From Lasiosphaeris hirsuta (taxonomy: Eukaryota > Ascomycota > Sordariomycetes > Sordariales > Lasiosphaeriaceae), in the NCBI GenBank assembly GCA_030549175.1, contig JAUKUA010000006.1, positions 3,658,001 through 3,722,000 of the forward strand: a DNA stretch of 64,000 nt, in the 5' to 3' direction. Numbering within the stretch: the first letter of the stretch is position 1; each line of letters opens with the position of its first letter. The notes beneath the pieces were generated by a model. That model made no database searches, was not told the origin of the DNA, and was given only the letters and a program-made list of their open reading frames with translations. Below, in pieces: positions 22,967 through 34,460 of this stretch. The position numbers were made by a program, and so were the translations under genes.

Positions 22967-24133
22967 TTACATGAAAGGCGGGAGAGAAAAGGGGTAGCCG
23001 CCGTTCTTGATCCTGAAGATGCTCAGGAGAAAGCTGTACATGACGAACAGGACACCGCCCCAGGCCAGGACGGCAACACTCTGAGCCTTGGGGTCGGCAA
23101 TTCTGGGAACCTTGATTGCCAGGGAGATGGCGGCGAAGGAGAGAACACCATCTATTTCTTCGTTAGCCAGAAACAAGCATCGAGTTGATACAAGAAGCTT
23201 ACACATGGCAGCGACAATCTGCGTCTCCATGCCGTACTGGTTCTGGAAGCCAGCAGCGAAATAGCTAATGCCGCCACGGCCATCACCAGCAACATACGGG
23301 ACCTTGCGGATGTGGTTGAACATGTGACCACTGGTGAAGAGCAGGATAGAGATCAAGCTGATGGCGGCCCAGACGTTGCGGCTCTGGATGATGGGAAGGA
23401 CGTAGGGCCATGCGACATATGCAGCTGTCAAGCTACCGGATGTAATGATGGTAGTCACGATCCACTTCATCCAGTTGATCGGGCGCTTGAGAGTGGGGTG
23501 AGGGCGGTCAGGGGTGTGACGGGCAATCCATGCGTGGACCTGCTCGGCGGTTTGGGGTCTGTGAGGGTTGTTAGTTTCGACTGCGCCAAAGTCGGGAGTG
23601 TTTTCTTGAATTCCACTCACCCATTCGCAAAATCATATCGGATCGGCTCAGGTGAGGCAGCAGTGTGGGCGCCGACGGTGGGGGGGAACAGGTAAAGTAC
23701 GGGAGCCGTTTGCAAGCCGAGCTGCAGAGACCATTAGCCACGAGCTACAAGACGGGTGAGGCGGAAAAGGGGTTTCAAAACATACAGACATGAAGATATC
23801 CCGGCCGTCGGAGAAGTCCAGAGTGCCAAAGATCAAACGGGACTCAGCCTTCTTGTCCCCCTTGATCCAACCGCGGGAAAGCAGGTCCCATTCGGGCTGG
23901 AACTCCCTGCACAGCTGGCATCCGTACCGCGCGTCCATGGCCGTCAGGAGAACGGCAACGGTGTAGTCGCGCGGAGTGCTGGTGAGCTCCCTGTAGGAGG
24001 CATCGCTGAGCTTGACGGGTGTTGAGGAGAGCGACTTGGCGTGGTATTCCTTGAAGCGCACCTCGGTCGACTTCTTTGCGGCGAGCGAGCCGGCGGCGAA
24101 GCAGACCGAGAGGAAAGCGGGCAGCCAGCGCAT
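22967..24133 (-). CDS. OST3: Oligosaccharyltransferase subunit OST3/OST6
   Basis: Exons 24133..23786, 23721..23621, 23558..23203 and 23151..22967 give 329 residues. A signal peptide (to about residue 19) is followed by a lumenal thioredoxin-fold domain with the redox pair C72QLC75 in DARYGCQLCREF. After it come four membrane helices: NWMKWIVTTIITSGSL.., the segment before HMFNHIRKVPYV, MYGVLSFAAISLAI and the last ALAWGGVLFVMYSFLL-type helix. This is the standard Ost3/Ost6 layout. The subunit sits in the ER membrane and holds substrate proteins by mixed disulfides while the complex N-glycosylates nearby Asn residues. The gene is divergent from the coiled-coil gene at 24704. Confidence 0.94.
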
Positions 24134-24703
24134 CTTGGCTTTCGTGTACGAATCGAATCGAAAAAAGGAGCGTCGGCCGTCGGTCGGTGTCAGAAGGCCA
24201 ATTGTTTGAGATGGGCCTTCTCGCGTCGTTCGTCGTTGTCGTCGGTGGAAAAGGAGCTTAGCGACACCAATTGACTGAGCTTCCCCAGATCTCCAAATGT
24301 GTCCTCAAATCGGTGACAGCATGCCTGCTGCGTCCTGCTGCTGCGTGGCTGCTCAGCGAGCTCCAGCCAATGGGCGCCGTCGAGCGGACCGACCTCAGGC
24401 CCGATTGCCAGGGGGGAATGCACGGGCCCCACACCTGACACACCTAGACACCTAACAGTTTGCTTAGTGGGGGCGGAGCCCGCTAGTCCTCTTTGGGCAC
24501 AATGTTTACTTGCAACTTAGCAGCTGTGCGGACCGGCTCCATCGCTCTTCCTCATCCACAACGCCAACCGCGAAAACAGTTGCCACCCCTCGACGGCGTC
24601 AGCAAATTCAATCCCACGGCAGTGAGCAACCGATTCCTGCGCATTTTCTACTGTGGACCCCATCGCTATCCACCACAATCTGTGACTCGCACCGTGCATC
24701 CCT
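24134..24703. promoter_or_regulatory. Bidirectional intergenic region OST3 / coiled-coil gene
   Basis: This 570-bp stretch lies between two divergent starts. Short frames here (for example 24493-24747) run into the first exon of the next gene in the wrong frame and were discarded. No specific site was identified. Confidence 0.4.
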
Positions 24704-26857
24704 ATGCCGCCCAAAAGCGCGTTGCTATGTGTAAACATGGACTCTGAAAAGGTGCGCACCCCATGCAAAACATGGCAATTTGCCCAGCGACCTCCATACT
24801 GACGACGGCCTGCACAACAGAGGACCGAGGTTATACATGGCTTAGACATGAGTTATCAGGATGTCAATCACAAAGCTGACCTGCTGGTCAAGGAGGAGCA
24901 GGCGCGGAGGCTGAAGCTTCGCAGCATGCTGCTCCGCGACGAGAATGCCTCGCTGAAGGACCAGATCGCGCAGCGCGACTCCCGTCTGAAGTCCACAAAC
25001 GAGCAAGTCGAAGATACACGCGCCCAGCTGGAAAGCGTGCTGGACAAGTCTCGCAGACAGGAGAAGCTGTTGCAGACACAGGCCCGCGACCTGACCAACC
25101 TCAAAGTAAGCACACCCGATCGCGCAATGGCAGTTGAACCATTCTAACACTGGCAATAGGAAGAGCTATCCGCTTTCAGTAGCGTGTCACAAGATTCTGC
25201 GAAACTCTTGACAGAGAAGCTTGCACTCTCCCGCGAAGTCGCCGTCCTGAAGCCCGAAATCGAACACCTCCGATCACAATTAGCACACCAAAAAGATGTC
25301 CTCGCAGAGAAGTTGGCCGTCGAACGACAGCTTAATGCGCTCGAAGTTGAGCTGGCCAACGAAAAGCGAGCTGCTCGCAAGACCGCTCAGAAACAAGACC
25401 GGGAGAGCGCGGACGAATCGGATCTTCGGAAGCAAGTACAAGATCTCGAGAAGCAGCTTGCCAAGGAGAAGAAGGCCGCCCAGAAGAATCTTCAGAGCAA
25501 GAACAGCGAAGCAGAAGATGAACTGGAATCAGTGCGTGAGCAGTTGGCAACGCTGGAAAACGATCTTGCTGCAGAGAAGCGAAAGACCGAGCGGTTAGCA
25601 AAGACCAAGGACAAGAAGGCGAACGCCGTTGAGGAGGAGCTAGAGCAGCTCGGGCAGAATCTTGCCGATGCAGAGAAAGCCCTGGCCGCCGAGAAGCGTG
25701 CTTCACAGCGCAAGGCGAAGAACCAAGACAGCAAGCCATCCGTCACAGAGGGTGAGCTGGCCGAGCTTCAGGAGAGGCTTGCCGCCACCGAACAAGCATT
25801 GGTGGATGAGAAGACAGACAAAGCTCAGCTTCGTAAGGAGTACGAGCAGGTCTCTGCTGATGCCGATGCCCGGCAACAGGTCTTTGAGGCAAAGCTGGAG
25901 AAGCTCAAGGCCAAGTGGCGCGCAACACAGGAGGAACTCGACCAGTGCCGCTCAGACCTCAAGAAAGCCGAAGAGCAAAGTGTCAGCATTCCCAAAGTGA
26001 CGACCACCACAGTCCCCATCAAGAAGGCTGCAAAGGCACCGGTTAAGAAGAAGCGAAACGCGAAAGAAATGGAAGCCGAGGAGGCGCTCCTCCACACCCC
26101 CGGCCAAGATGATCGGCCAAAGCGTCCTCTTAAGAAGAGAGGCTTTGACCCATCTATTATCGAGAAATCGAACTTCTCCATCACGCCCTTCTTGAACAAG
26201 ACCATCAACCTTATCGACAGCTCCCCGAAACCTCTTGGCGAGGACACGACCCGCACGATGCCAATCTTCAACTTCCGCAACGGCGGTGACGAGACAATCA
26301 CCGCCGCAACCACCGCCCTCACGTCCATGACCGAAGAGCCGGCCGAGGAAGACCCTGCCCCAGAGAAACCCACCACAAAAGCCGCGGCCAAGCCCCGTGC
26401 CAGAGCGAGGGCCAAGCCCCTGGCCGACGCCGCGCCGTCCAAGAAGAACCTCACGGCTCGCGCCCGCAAGGCCCCGGCTTCGAGCGAGTCGACTCTTGAG
26501 AAGGTGACGGAAGAGCCCGAAGACCAAGAGAACCGCTCGACGGAGAACACGGCCAAGACGAGCGATGTCGCCCTCGCTGAGGCTGAGCCCAAGAAGAAGA
26601 AGCGCAAGATCCTTGGGGGCGCAAACAAGCCGGCGCTGTTTCAAGAGGACGAGGGCGAACGTGTGGTAGCAGCTGCCCCGGTGGCTAAGGCTGCTGCTGG
26701 TGCGGCGAAGCGGGCGAAGATGCCTCTGGGTGGTGGTGTGCGGGGCTTGAAGGCGGCGGGTGGGGTAGAAGGAGTGAAGAAGAACGCTTTTGCGGGCGCC
26801 GCCTTCTCACCGCTGAAGAGGGATCGGAGGGGGTTGGGTGCGAGCTTCTTGGCTTGA
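24704..26857 (+). CDS. Long coiled-coil protein with basic C-terminus, function unassigned
   Basis: Exons 24704..24751, 24821..25105 and 25160..26857 give 676 residues. The ATG at 24704 (MPPKSALL) is the first after an in-frame TGA and is joined by a 69-nt phase-0 intron to RTEVIHGLDMSYQDV. Residues about 30-360 are almost unbroken heptad-type coiled coil rich in Glu, Lys, Leu and Ala. Next comes a basic PIKKAAKAPVKKKRN stretch, a conserved-looking block SNFSITPFLNKTINL, and an Ala/Lys/Pro-rich tail with nuclear-localisation-like PKKKKRK and a closing FAGAAFSPLKR. The layout suggests a nuclear chromosome- or spindle-associated protein. A resemblance to monopolin Lrs4/Mde4-type proteins was considered but is not supported by a clear motif. 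Confidence 0.85.
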
Positions 26858-27690
26858 TGGGTTTGGGAGCTGATTGTGTAGGATACTATTATTGGTTTGG
26901 GTTGAGGCGGGGGTTAGTCGGTGCATATACGGCGGCGTTTGGGTATGCTTGTGCTATAAGGGATGGTGTTCATGTCAGGCACGGCAGGGTGGGTTTGCTT
27001 GAGCTGGTTGGGGAGTAGTGTATTGGGCTTTTCCTGTTCTTTTTTTTTTTTTTTGAGACACTCGGATAATGGAACATCTGTCATGACTGCCAACGTGTTG
27101 TATGAGTGTGCGTTCTGGAGTCCATGATGATTGTCCTCCGTGACTTGACGTTGCTGAGTGATGACAAGGATGGTCATGGCGAGATGCATCGTACGGGATG
27201 ATAGTTGACGTGTCCAAGGCCAATTTTCCCTTTCACCACCCTCCCCCTACATGATCCCCTACACGATCACTTTTTAAAAAGCTGTCGAGGCCTTAGGTGG
27301 ACAAGTCTTTTCTTTCTTAAAGGCTTATTATCACTGGGTGCCTGAAAACACTTCATCTCACTGAATTTACTCCGTTTTCGTGATTGTGGGAGTTTCTGGT
27401 AGGGATTCGGCTCTCGCAAACCTTGAAGCGCCCAAGGTTGGTTTACGCCATGCGTGCAAAGTGGCCGTGATGACTCTGCCGGCGACAGGTCAAATTCTGC
27501 ATGGCGAGTCCCCCAACGAGATGGTTGTCTATAAGAAGGGCCCTTCGGCGTACTACTTCTATGCAGTCCATCGCAGCTCGCACAGCATCACAGGCGCCCA
27601 CAAGCAGTGGCATCATCGCAAACTCATCCAAACTAGGTACTTGTCGTTGGCTGCTACAAGCCATTGATTGATTGATAACGACCTTCCTCA
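26858..27690. other. Intergenic, convergent 3' flanks
   Basis: The stretch holds the 3' flanks of the coiled-coil gene and the minus-strand gene at 27691. A T run lies at about 27040-27054. Small frames on both strands show nothing recognisable. Confidence 0.5.
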
Positions 27691-28713
27691 CTACTTCTCG
27701 TACAACAGAGCCCTCGCCTCCTTGTCCATGAGCCGGCCCAGCCCCGAGAGTCTCTGCGGGGTCCGCGCCCCAGGTGGACTTACACAGTTCTTTTTGCAAT
27801 TGGGGTGGCCGCCGGGAGAAAGCAATGCCGGCTTGGGCTCGTCTAAAAGCTGGCCCAACTGGTCCAGCTGGTAAAATATCCTGAACTCTAGGCGTGAACT
27901 AGCACAAATATTGCAGCTGGCTTTTTCAAGACCGCGGATGCTGCAGGGAACACGTCAGGTTGAATAAGAATACATTGAGAGTTGGATAAGGAGCACTCAC
28001 CATGTCGCATTGTCAAACGTCACCAGGCTGCCTACATCCACGGTTTGCAGCCATTCACGGTCTTGGCCCCACAGATAGGCGCAAATGAGCCAGCGCCCTG
28101 TGAGATACTGAGGCTCAAACCTGGACAGCTCTGAAAAGACGATGCGCCGACCCCACCTCAGATTATTGAAGGCTTTGCAGTGCATGTCAGAGTGGAGGCC
28201 CGAGTGCCGGGGAGCGAGGGCTCTGGTTTCACTGCTCTCTTTTAGCTGGTGGTCTCTCCATTGTGTGCCGATTCCGTTTTCAAGTTGCTCCGGGAGGTCA
28301 ACGAGCATGCAGCGAAGCACCAGATACCAGGGCGATTCCTTCCGCAATTTTTGGGCGTGATATTCATGTGGGAGATAATAAGAGGCGATGACCCACTTGA
28401 AGGGTCGGGTTTGTGGTGTGGATAGGTCTGCTGGTGGTCTGGGCCGTTGGAAGATAAATGTCAAGCAGCTGTCAAGGATATGCCAAAGTCTTTTTTGTTG
28501 ATTTTGGCGGTTTGCAATTGTGGTTATGAAGATATTGTCGTCCTCGTTATCTGCAGAGTGCCAGGTGAAGCATAACTCATGAGTCCTCGACTCAGAGATC
28601 CTCGACTCAGAGATGCTGGGGGAATGGCATGGGGCTGGCATGGTGGCAAAGTTGCATGTGAAATTTGGCATGGAAGGCAATGTGCAAGGTCGGGGACGAT
28701 GGGGACGAGGCAA
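27691..28713 (-). CDS. Hypothetical protein with Cys pairs near the C-terminus
   Basis: Exons 28713..28001 and 27940..27691 (60-nt intron, TG|C split) give 320 residues if the first ATG is used; ATGs at later positions (MPNF.., MPAP..) are possible starts. The N-terminal part is Pro/Ser-rich with a small duplication (SESRISESR). The body has many Trp, Tyr and His residues (PFKWVIASYYLPHEYHAQKL, RWLICAYLWGQDREWLQ) and two Cys pairs (SCNICASS and NCKKNC) close to the end, perhaps a metal site. No family was recognised. Codon-frame continuity across a clean intron supports a real gene. Confidence 0.6.
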
Positions 28714-29429
28714 TGGAGGCCCTGTATATATAGATATTGGTAATATGGTTCGGTGAGATAGCGTAACAACTTTAGAGTTAGTGACTTTAAGACTTGCAAC
28801 CGTATCCGTCAGCCACTGTTTCCAAAACTTTCATGTCGGGAACTGTGACCAGACCACACATGCCCTCCACTATTTGGACTTTTCAGTTCATCTCAGAGTC
28901 GAGGAATATCGTTCAGAGATGGATTATATATTTTGTAAAGTTTTGTTTTCGTCCAGTTCTTTTGGTGAGAGAAAGGGAATGGCAGGTTACGATGGTCGTC
29001 GAATGTGTGAATCAAAAGGGGTTATGCGGCTAAGACGTCTACATGCCCCGTTTTGTGTGACAACAACAACCACACTCAAAATATATAAAATTCATGCCAT
29101 TCCCGTGATAGCAGAAGCTCGAAGTACTAACCTGGCAATTGCCATCCGAGAGTTACAGTCGCAGCACGGCCATGACGATGAGAAGCGGCGAGGACCCGAT
29201 GCGGCCGAAGGCGGCTAGCGCGGACGAAAGCTCACGGCCGATTCGACAACCTCACAATTTCCCCATCGCTATAACGAAGTTTGACATCTGAACCTCGCTC
29301 ACAGCCACCCACCAATTATCACCACCGACCACAGAGCAGGACCAACTCCCGGCAAAACTCCCCCCCCCTCAAAAAAAAAAACACCCCTCACCCCATGCAT
29401 TGAGAACACCCCCCCCTCAATCCGCACTC
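28714..29429. promoter_or_regulatory. Bidirectional intergenic region upstream of MRM2
   Basis: The region lies between two divergent starts. Close to the MRM2 ATG there are C-rich and A-rich runs (about 29361-29415), a usual fungal leader composition. No specific site was identified. Confidence 0.4.
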
Positions 29430-30732
29430 ATGCAGGCGTCATGGACCCGAACGCCAACCCGCCCTCTGGCCCTGGGCCTCTCACGCCTCTCTCGTCCCAT
29501 CCTCCTCCAGGGACACCTCAACCCCCTTCATAAACCCTCTCCCCTCCCCCTCCGGCGACACTCCTCCTCCAACTCACGTTGGAAGCAACGCCAAGGCGCA
29601 GACCAGTTCGCGCGGTCAGCGAAGGTGCAGGGGCTCAAGTCACGCGCGGCCTTCAAGCTGCTGGAGATGGACGCGCGGCACAACCTGTTCAAGCAGGGGC
29701 AGGTAGTCGTCGACCTGGGGTTCGCGCCGGGTAGCTGGTCGCAGGTGGCGGTGGAGCGGACGAAGCCCGACGGGCGCGTGGTGGGCATCGACCTGATCCC
29801 GGCGCAGCCGCCGCGGGGCGTGAGCACAATCCAGGGCAACTTCCTGTCGCCGCGCGTGCAGGCCATGGTGAAGCAGTTCCTGGTCGATATCGAGCGGCGG
29901 GAGGCTGAGGAGAGGGAGGCAGCGCGGCCTGAGTGGGATGAGGGAGAGGGAGAGGGAGAGAGAGAGGGAGGGGAGGAGGAGGATGGGGTTGTGCTGGAGA
30001 GGCCGAGTTATATCGACGCGGAGCGGAGCGCGGCGGCGCAGGAGGGTCAGGCACATGCCCAAGGGGAGGGCGAGCGGGCAGAGGGGAAGGCGGAGGGGAG
30101 GAGTCAGGAGAGGAAACTGCGGTTGGTAGATGTGCGTATTTTTGCTTCTCATGAAATTGCACATACCCTCCCTCCTCTTGACGAATGCTGACTGACGCGC
30201 AATCTGCGATGTGCTACACAGGTAGTTCTCAGCGACATGTGCGAACCTTGGCCCCAGACCCAAGGGTTTTCCATCAAGAGCTTGAGTAACCCGTATACCA
30301 GGATGATGAACACGAGCGGCATCAGCTTCAAGGACCACGCCGGCAGCATGGTAATATCTCTCTGACTATCTATTCCTACGGCCTCGAAGAAGACACTGAT
30401 CACGGCGTGAAACTCATAGGATCTTTGCAAGGCCGCCCTGGCCTTCGCCAGCGACACCCTCAAGACCGGTGGGCATTTTGTTTGCAAGTTCTACCAGGGT
30501 GCTGAGGACAAGGCCTTTGAGAATTTGCTCAAGAAGATGTTCACCAAAGTCCACCGGGAGAAGCCCGAGTCATCGCGAAGCGTAAGCACGCCTACTCCGA
30601 TCGTGTCTCTCAGGCACACATGCTTGGGAGCTAGGCTGTTGACATCTGCTCTAGGAATCACGCGAGGCCTTTTTTGTTGCTTTGAGGAGGAAACCGAACA
30701 TCACCCTGGAAGAGGTGGAAGCCGATTTGTAA
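29430..30732 (+). CDS. MRM2: Mitochondrial rRNA 2'-O-methyltransferase, FtsJ family
   Basis: Exons 29430..30131, 30222..30350, 30420..30581 and 30655..30732 give 356 residues. An Arg/Ser/Pro-rich N-terminus is a likely mitochondrial presequence. Family marks are SRAAFKLLEMD, VVDLGFAPGSWSQVA (S-adenosylmethionine site), GRVVGIDLIP, SDMCEPWPQTQG and KTGGHFVCKFYQG. RrmJ/Mrm2 enzymes methylate the ribose of a conserved uridine in the large-subunit rRNA A-loop. An acidic Glu/Gly-rich insertion of about 70 residues, encoded partly by GA repeats, separates the middle and last parts, and the usual SDMAP motif is altered to SDMCEP. Start at 29430 is the first ATG in frame. Confidence 0.9.
29935..29977. 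repeat. GA-rich simple repeat within MRM2
   Basis: GGGAGA/GA units run through the coding sequence and encode a stretch of alternating Glu and Gly/Arg. It is likely length-variable between strains. Confidence 0.7.
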
Positions 30733-31078
30733 AACAACAAATAGCACCGTATTATTTGTAAATACGTCACGGCCTGGGAACGAGGTTGGATCACCTGTAC
30801 AACACTGTATCACAGCATAGATATTGCCTCGAGGCACTTGGAGTAGCTCAGAGAGTTGCTGGTGGCGACCATTGCCGATCAATTTGCTGCTAAAAGACTT
30901 TTCATGATGTGCCCTTTTCACGCCGGACCACGCACGATTCCTTGCCTGCGTGCGCACACATGCCATGGTCGTAACCATTGTCGTGAGAAGATAATAAAGC
31001 AAATGCTCCATAACCTTTGTCCACCGAGAGAGAGAGCCCCCATCCACGCCCAAGTTCCAAATCCCAAGAGTATCTGAT
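30733..31078. other. Convergent intergenic region MRM2 / eL18
   Basis: The stretch holds only the 3' flanks of two convergent genes. No open frame of interest is present. Confidence 0.6.
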
Positions 31079-31988
31079 TTAGACCTTGAAACCACGCGAC
31101 CTCCGGCGACCACGGGCCTTCTCGAACTTGCGGCCCTTGGACTGAACATAGGGCTTCTTGTGCTTGTGGGGACCGAAGCCGAAATGCTTGATAGCCTCGC
31201 GGGTCTTGGGGCCACGGAGCAACAGGGTGTTGGCACCGGTGGGCTTCTCAAGAGCGAGCTGATCAAGGGTCAGGGCCTTGCCGCCGGCAGCGATGATGCG
31301 AGCGCGGGCGGTGGCGGTGAAGCGCAGAGCAGCGATGTTGAGCTTGGGGACAGTCAGGAGACGGTTGTCATCGGTGACGGTACCGACAACAACGACCGTC
31401 TTGCTCTCGTTGCCGTCCTTGGCGTTGCCAGCAATGCGGGCAATCGAGATGGGGGGGCGGTTGATGCGGCTCATAAACAGGCGGCGGAGGACAACCTTGT
31501 TGAACGACGAGTCGGTACGACCTGTGGAGTGGTGGTGGCGGTCAGCACGAGCACCCTTCGCATCCGTCTTGCGACTTCCAGATCGGGAATTGGCGAAAAT
31601 CGCCGAGGAAGTGACTTACGAGCCAGGAAGCGGTAGAGCTTGACCAGGAGCTTGAGGTAGACATTGTCGGACTTTGGCGCCTTGCGGTGCGTAGTCCGCT
31701 CGTGGTGCTTGCGGAGATCGATACCTGTAAAAACGTCGAAGGACCCCAGTCAGCCTTATGCTCTGGTATGCTCATGTTGGCGTGCTCGACCGGGTTGAGG
31801 GCATTCCCGCGGCAGCAGGCTCTTCTGCCTCACGGAGGAGGGAGAAAGGCACCGCCGCCGACAGAGAATGCACTCGCGCCAGGAGCACAAAAATGCCATG
31901 GTTCGCAGAGAGAGACAGTATTTCAGAATCTCGTCCACTCGCACACAAAGGCTGCAAGAAGAGACCTCGTTATTTGTTACGTACCCAT
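31079..31988 (-). CDS. RPL18: 60S ribosomal protein eL18
   Basis: Exons 31988..31985, 31724..31620 and 31521..31079 give 183 residues, close to the usual 186. The first exon is only ATGG, joined over a 260-nt intron to [20 protein letters not shown], the classic eL18 start. Further marks are [27 protein letters not shown] and the closing basic tail [18 protein letters not shown]. It is a structural protein of the cytosolic large ribosomal subunit. A first intron right after the start codon and longer than its neighbours is typical of ribosomal protein genes in fungi and may carry expression signals. Confidence 0.97.
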
Positions 31989-33022
31989 CGTGACGGTGGC
32001 TCGAGATTGTCGATGAATCCGAGTTGATGGGAGGGAAAGTTTGGCGTTGATCAATTCAAAATCAAGATGACTAGAAAAAAGAACGCGGGCAATTTTGGTG
32101 GCCCTCACCCTAGAGAGTTTGTGCGCGGGCGGTGAGATGGGGCATGAATAGGGTCTGTGCTTCCAGCGCTTTCTGCCACCCCGCTGCCCCACTCTTATCA
32201 ACGACCAAGGGATCCAGCTTGCCAAGAGCCAAGGATTTCAAGTGGACAGCCACTGTGAAAGGACATGAAGCTTTTTTGTCTTTGTAATTTATTTTCAACT
32301 CATAATTTGGTAACAGATTGCCAGGTATTCATGTGCTGATGCTTCACTTTGTCGATTTGGGCCTAGCAAGCGGCACTTGTCAAAGTACCAAAGTAAGGGC
32401 CGGACGACATCTCCACATAGGCATTCTGGATGATCAAAACATATGCTATTTATGCGGGTATCCCTTCCCTCCCATGGTCCCATGCACCTTGCTGAATGTG
32501 TGACGGAACGAAAGACGCAAAAAGCAAAGCCAGAAGCTGTCCTGTGTTCCTTTCCACCACTTGCTGCCAGTGCTCTGCTGGTAGCTGCCTAGATACAATT
32601 CGCGAGAACCGCAATATCTATGTACAAAAGTTCAGTTGACGCTACCTGCCATTGGCCATGCCTCTCGACCATCTATCCGATGCTAGTTCCTTATGAGAGT
32701 TGTAATGCCGACTGGCTTTGTTGGGCAGCGCCATATGTATCTCAAGAGTAAGTCTTGATCTATGGTTCCTTTATTCCTCCCAAAATCGAATCCCCTCCAT
32801 CCAATGTTGAGCCCAAGATCCGGGTGTTTGCTTCCCTGGCGGTGGTCGGTTTATGTGTTGCTGAATCCGGACGAAATGGTTTTTTTTTGCCCTGTAGGGT
32901 TTGGGTATTGTCCGACGCTGTTTGCTGGTGGATGACACAACGAGCTCGAGTGTCAAGCTTTCTGAACCGTACTAGTCTCGATCGTGTTGCTCAGACCCGA
33001 CCCTAGCCAGCATGGGTTGGGC
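31989..33022. other. Intergenic between eL18 promoter and carrier 3' end
   Basis: Bases near 32000-32300 are the eL18 upstream region. The rest, to 33022, is the downstream flank of the mitochondrial carrier. Short frames on both strands have no recognisable content. Confidence 0.5.
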
Positions 33023-34460
33023 TTATTGGAGCAGCGGTTCCTCTTCAGGTTTCAAAGTGAGGAAGAAATCGCGGCAAACCTCGAAGCTCAGCCAGCTCGA
33101 CGCCATACTCGGCGCAACCTTGAGAAGGTTCGGCACGATGCCCTTGTAAAGCCCCTTGACTCCTTCTTGTGCAATAATTACACGAATTGCGTCAGGGAGG
33201 GATTTGTACTGGTAGCCCATCCCTGACATGGTATTGATCTGGAATCTCCGTCGCAACACGTCACTGGCTCTTGGTTAACAAAACTCGTCGTCCAAGGACG
33301 GCAGGCATGGGCTTACAATGGGTATGTGCATGTTTGGGCGACGGCTCCGCTAATAGCACCAGCGGCCAGCTTCCTAACTGCACTGGGGTTTTGCTCGCCG
33401 TCCAGGGTTAGATACTGCCGGACGTACTCATATGTCATAAAGTTTAGGCCAACCTTTCACCTGTCAGTCAGTCTTGCTAGCTTCACAGGGGGTGGGGTAT
33501 TTGTACATATGGCGCGACACCCGCAACTGTCGGGACAATTCCTCGGTACAGCGCCGTGAAGCCTCCCTCGGTCTTGTACATCAATGTCATCGTCTGCCAC
33601 ATGCCGGGTAGCTTTTGCGGTTTTGCACCTAGCTCAGCAAACGACGCGGACTGGATCGACAGACGGGTGCGCACAATGTCGAGGGGGTAGGTGAAGGTCA
33701 CAGATGTGATGCCCGCCATTCCGCCGCATGTCAAGCGTGCCAACGGTGTGAGAGAGTCCCCAGAGTGACGCTCAAAGAAGTTCTAGAGAATACCTTTTGG
33801 TCAGCATTTGGTCCCCATCCGCATGTGAAGGAGTGGTGCCGACATCACGCGACACTCGCCGGTGCGTTGCACAACAAAACACATACCCTCTTATAGAAAT
33901 TATAGCTCCCAAACTGGACTGCCGAATAGGGCACGATGCGGATGCAGTTGGTGCCATTGCCTCGCATGAAGCCACGCCAGCCCTCCTCCCTCCACATCTT
34001 GGCCAGCGCCTTGCCCACGCTAAGTTTGTAGGCGTCGCGCCCCACGCTCTGAACCTGAAAGAGGATCTTCAGGCGCTCCAACGGCGACACAACGGTACGG
34101 GAAACGGCACCCGCAATGCCACCGGCGCAAAAGGCGGCGACCGTGGGTTGCGAGATGACGCTGCGGAACCGGACGCCAGCGTCGAGCTTCTCAGGCGGGG
34201 GCGGGGGTGAGGTGGTCGCCGCTGTCGAAACATTGGCGGGCAGGTCAGTCGCGGTCTTTGGTGACGGCTGCGCCTTTAGGATATCTGGCTGTGTCTGCAA
34301 AGAAGCGCCGAGTCAGCAATCCGAGCCAGTCTAGTCACTTCCTTCCAAGGTGCGGCGCCTTGAAGCTGAGGGCCAGGTATGCTGCTTGCGGCGCTTTGGC
34401 CAGCCCAATTGCTCACGAAAAGAGAGAGAGAAAAAAAAAAGAAACACGTACAGCCGCCAT
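33023..34460 (-). CDS. Mitochondrial solute carrier (SLC25; Ypr011c-like)
   Basis: Exons 34460..34452, 34294..33887, 33782..33507, 33453..33317 and 33263..33023 give 356 residues. All three carrier repeats have their signature: SPLERLK, YPLDIVR and YPFDVLR, each starting an odd-numbered helix pair, with GNGTNCIRIVPYSAVQF after repeat 1 and GLYKGIVPNLLKVAPS after repeat 3. The N-terminus is a Pro/Thr-rich extension of about 45 residues. Close relatives recalled are yeast Ypr011c, a carrier for adenosine 5'-phosphosulfate, and the calcium-independent ATP-Mg/phosphate-like group; the substrate is therefore uncertain. The first exon is nine bases (MAA). The protein acts in the inner mitochondrial membrane. 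Confidence 0.92.

Noticed and set aside
24493..24747. 84-codon frame before the coiled-coil gene
   Set aside because: Overlaps the first exon (24704..24751) in a different frame; the exon join to 24821 explains the coding signal.
31725..31984. Intronic snoRNA in eL18
   Set aside because: No RTGATGA box C with a matching CTGA box D was found at suitable spacing.
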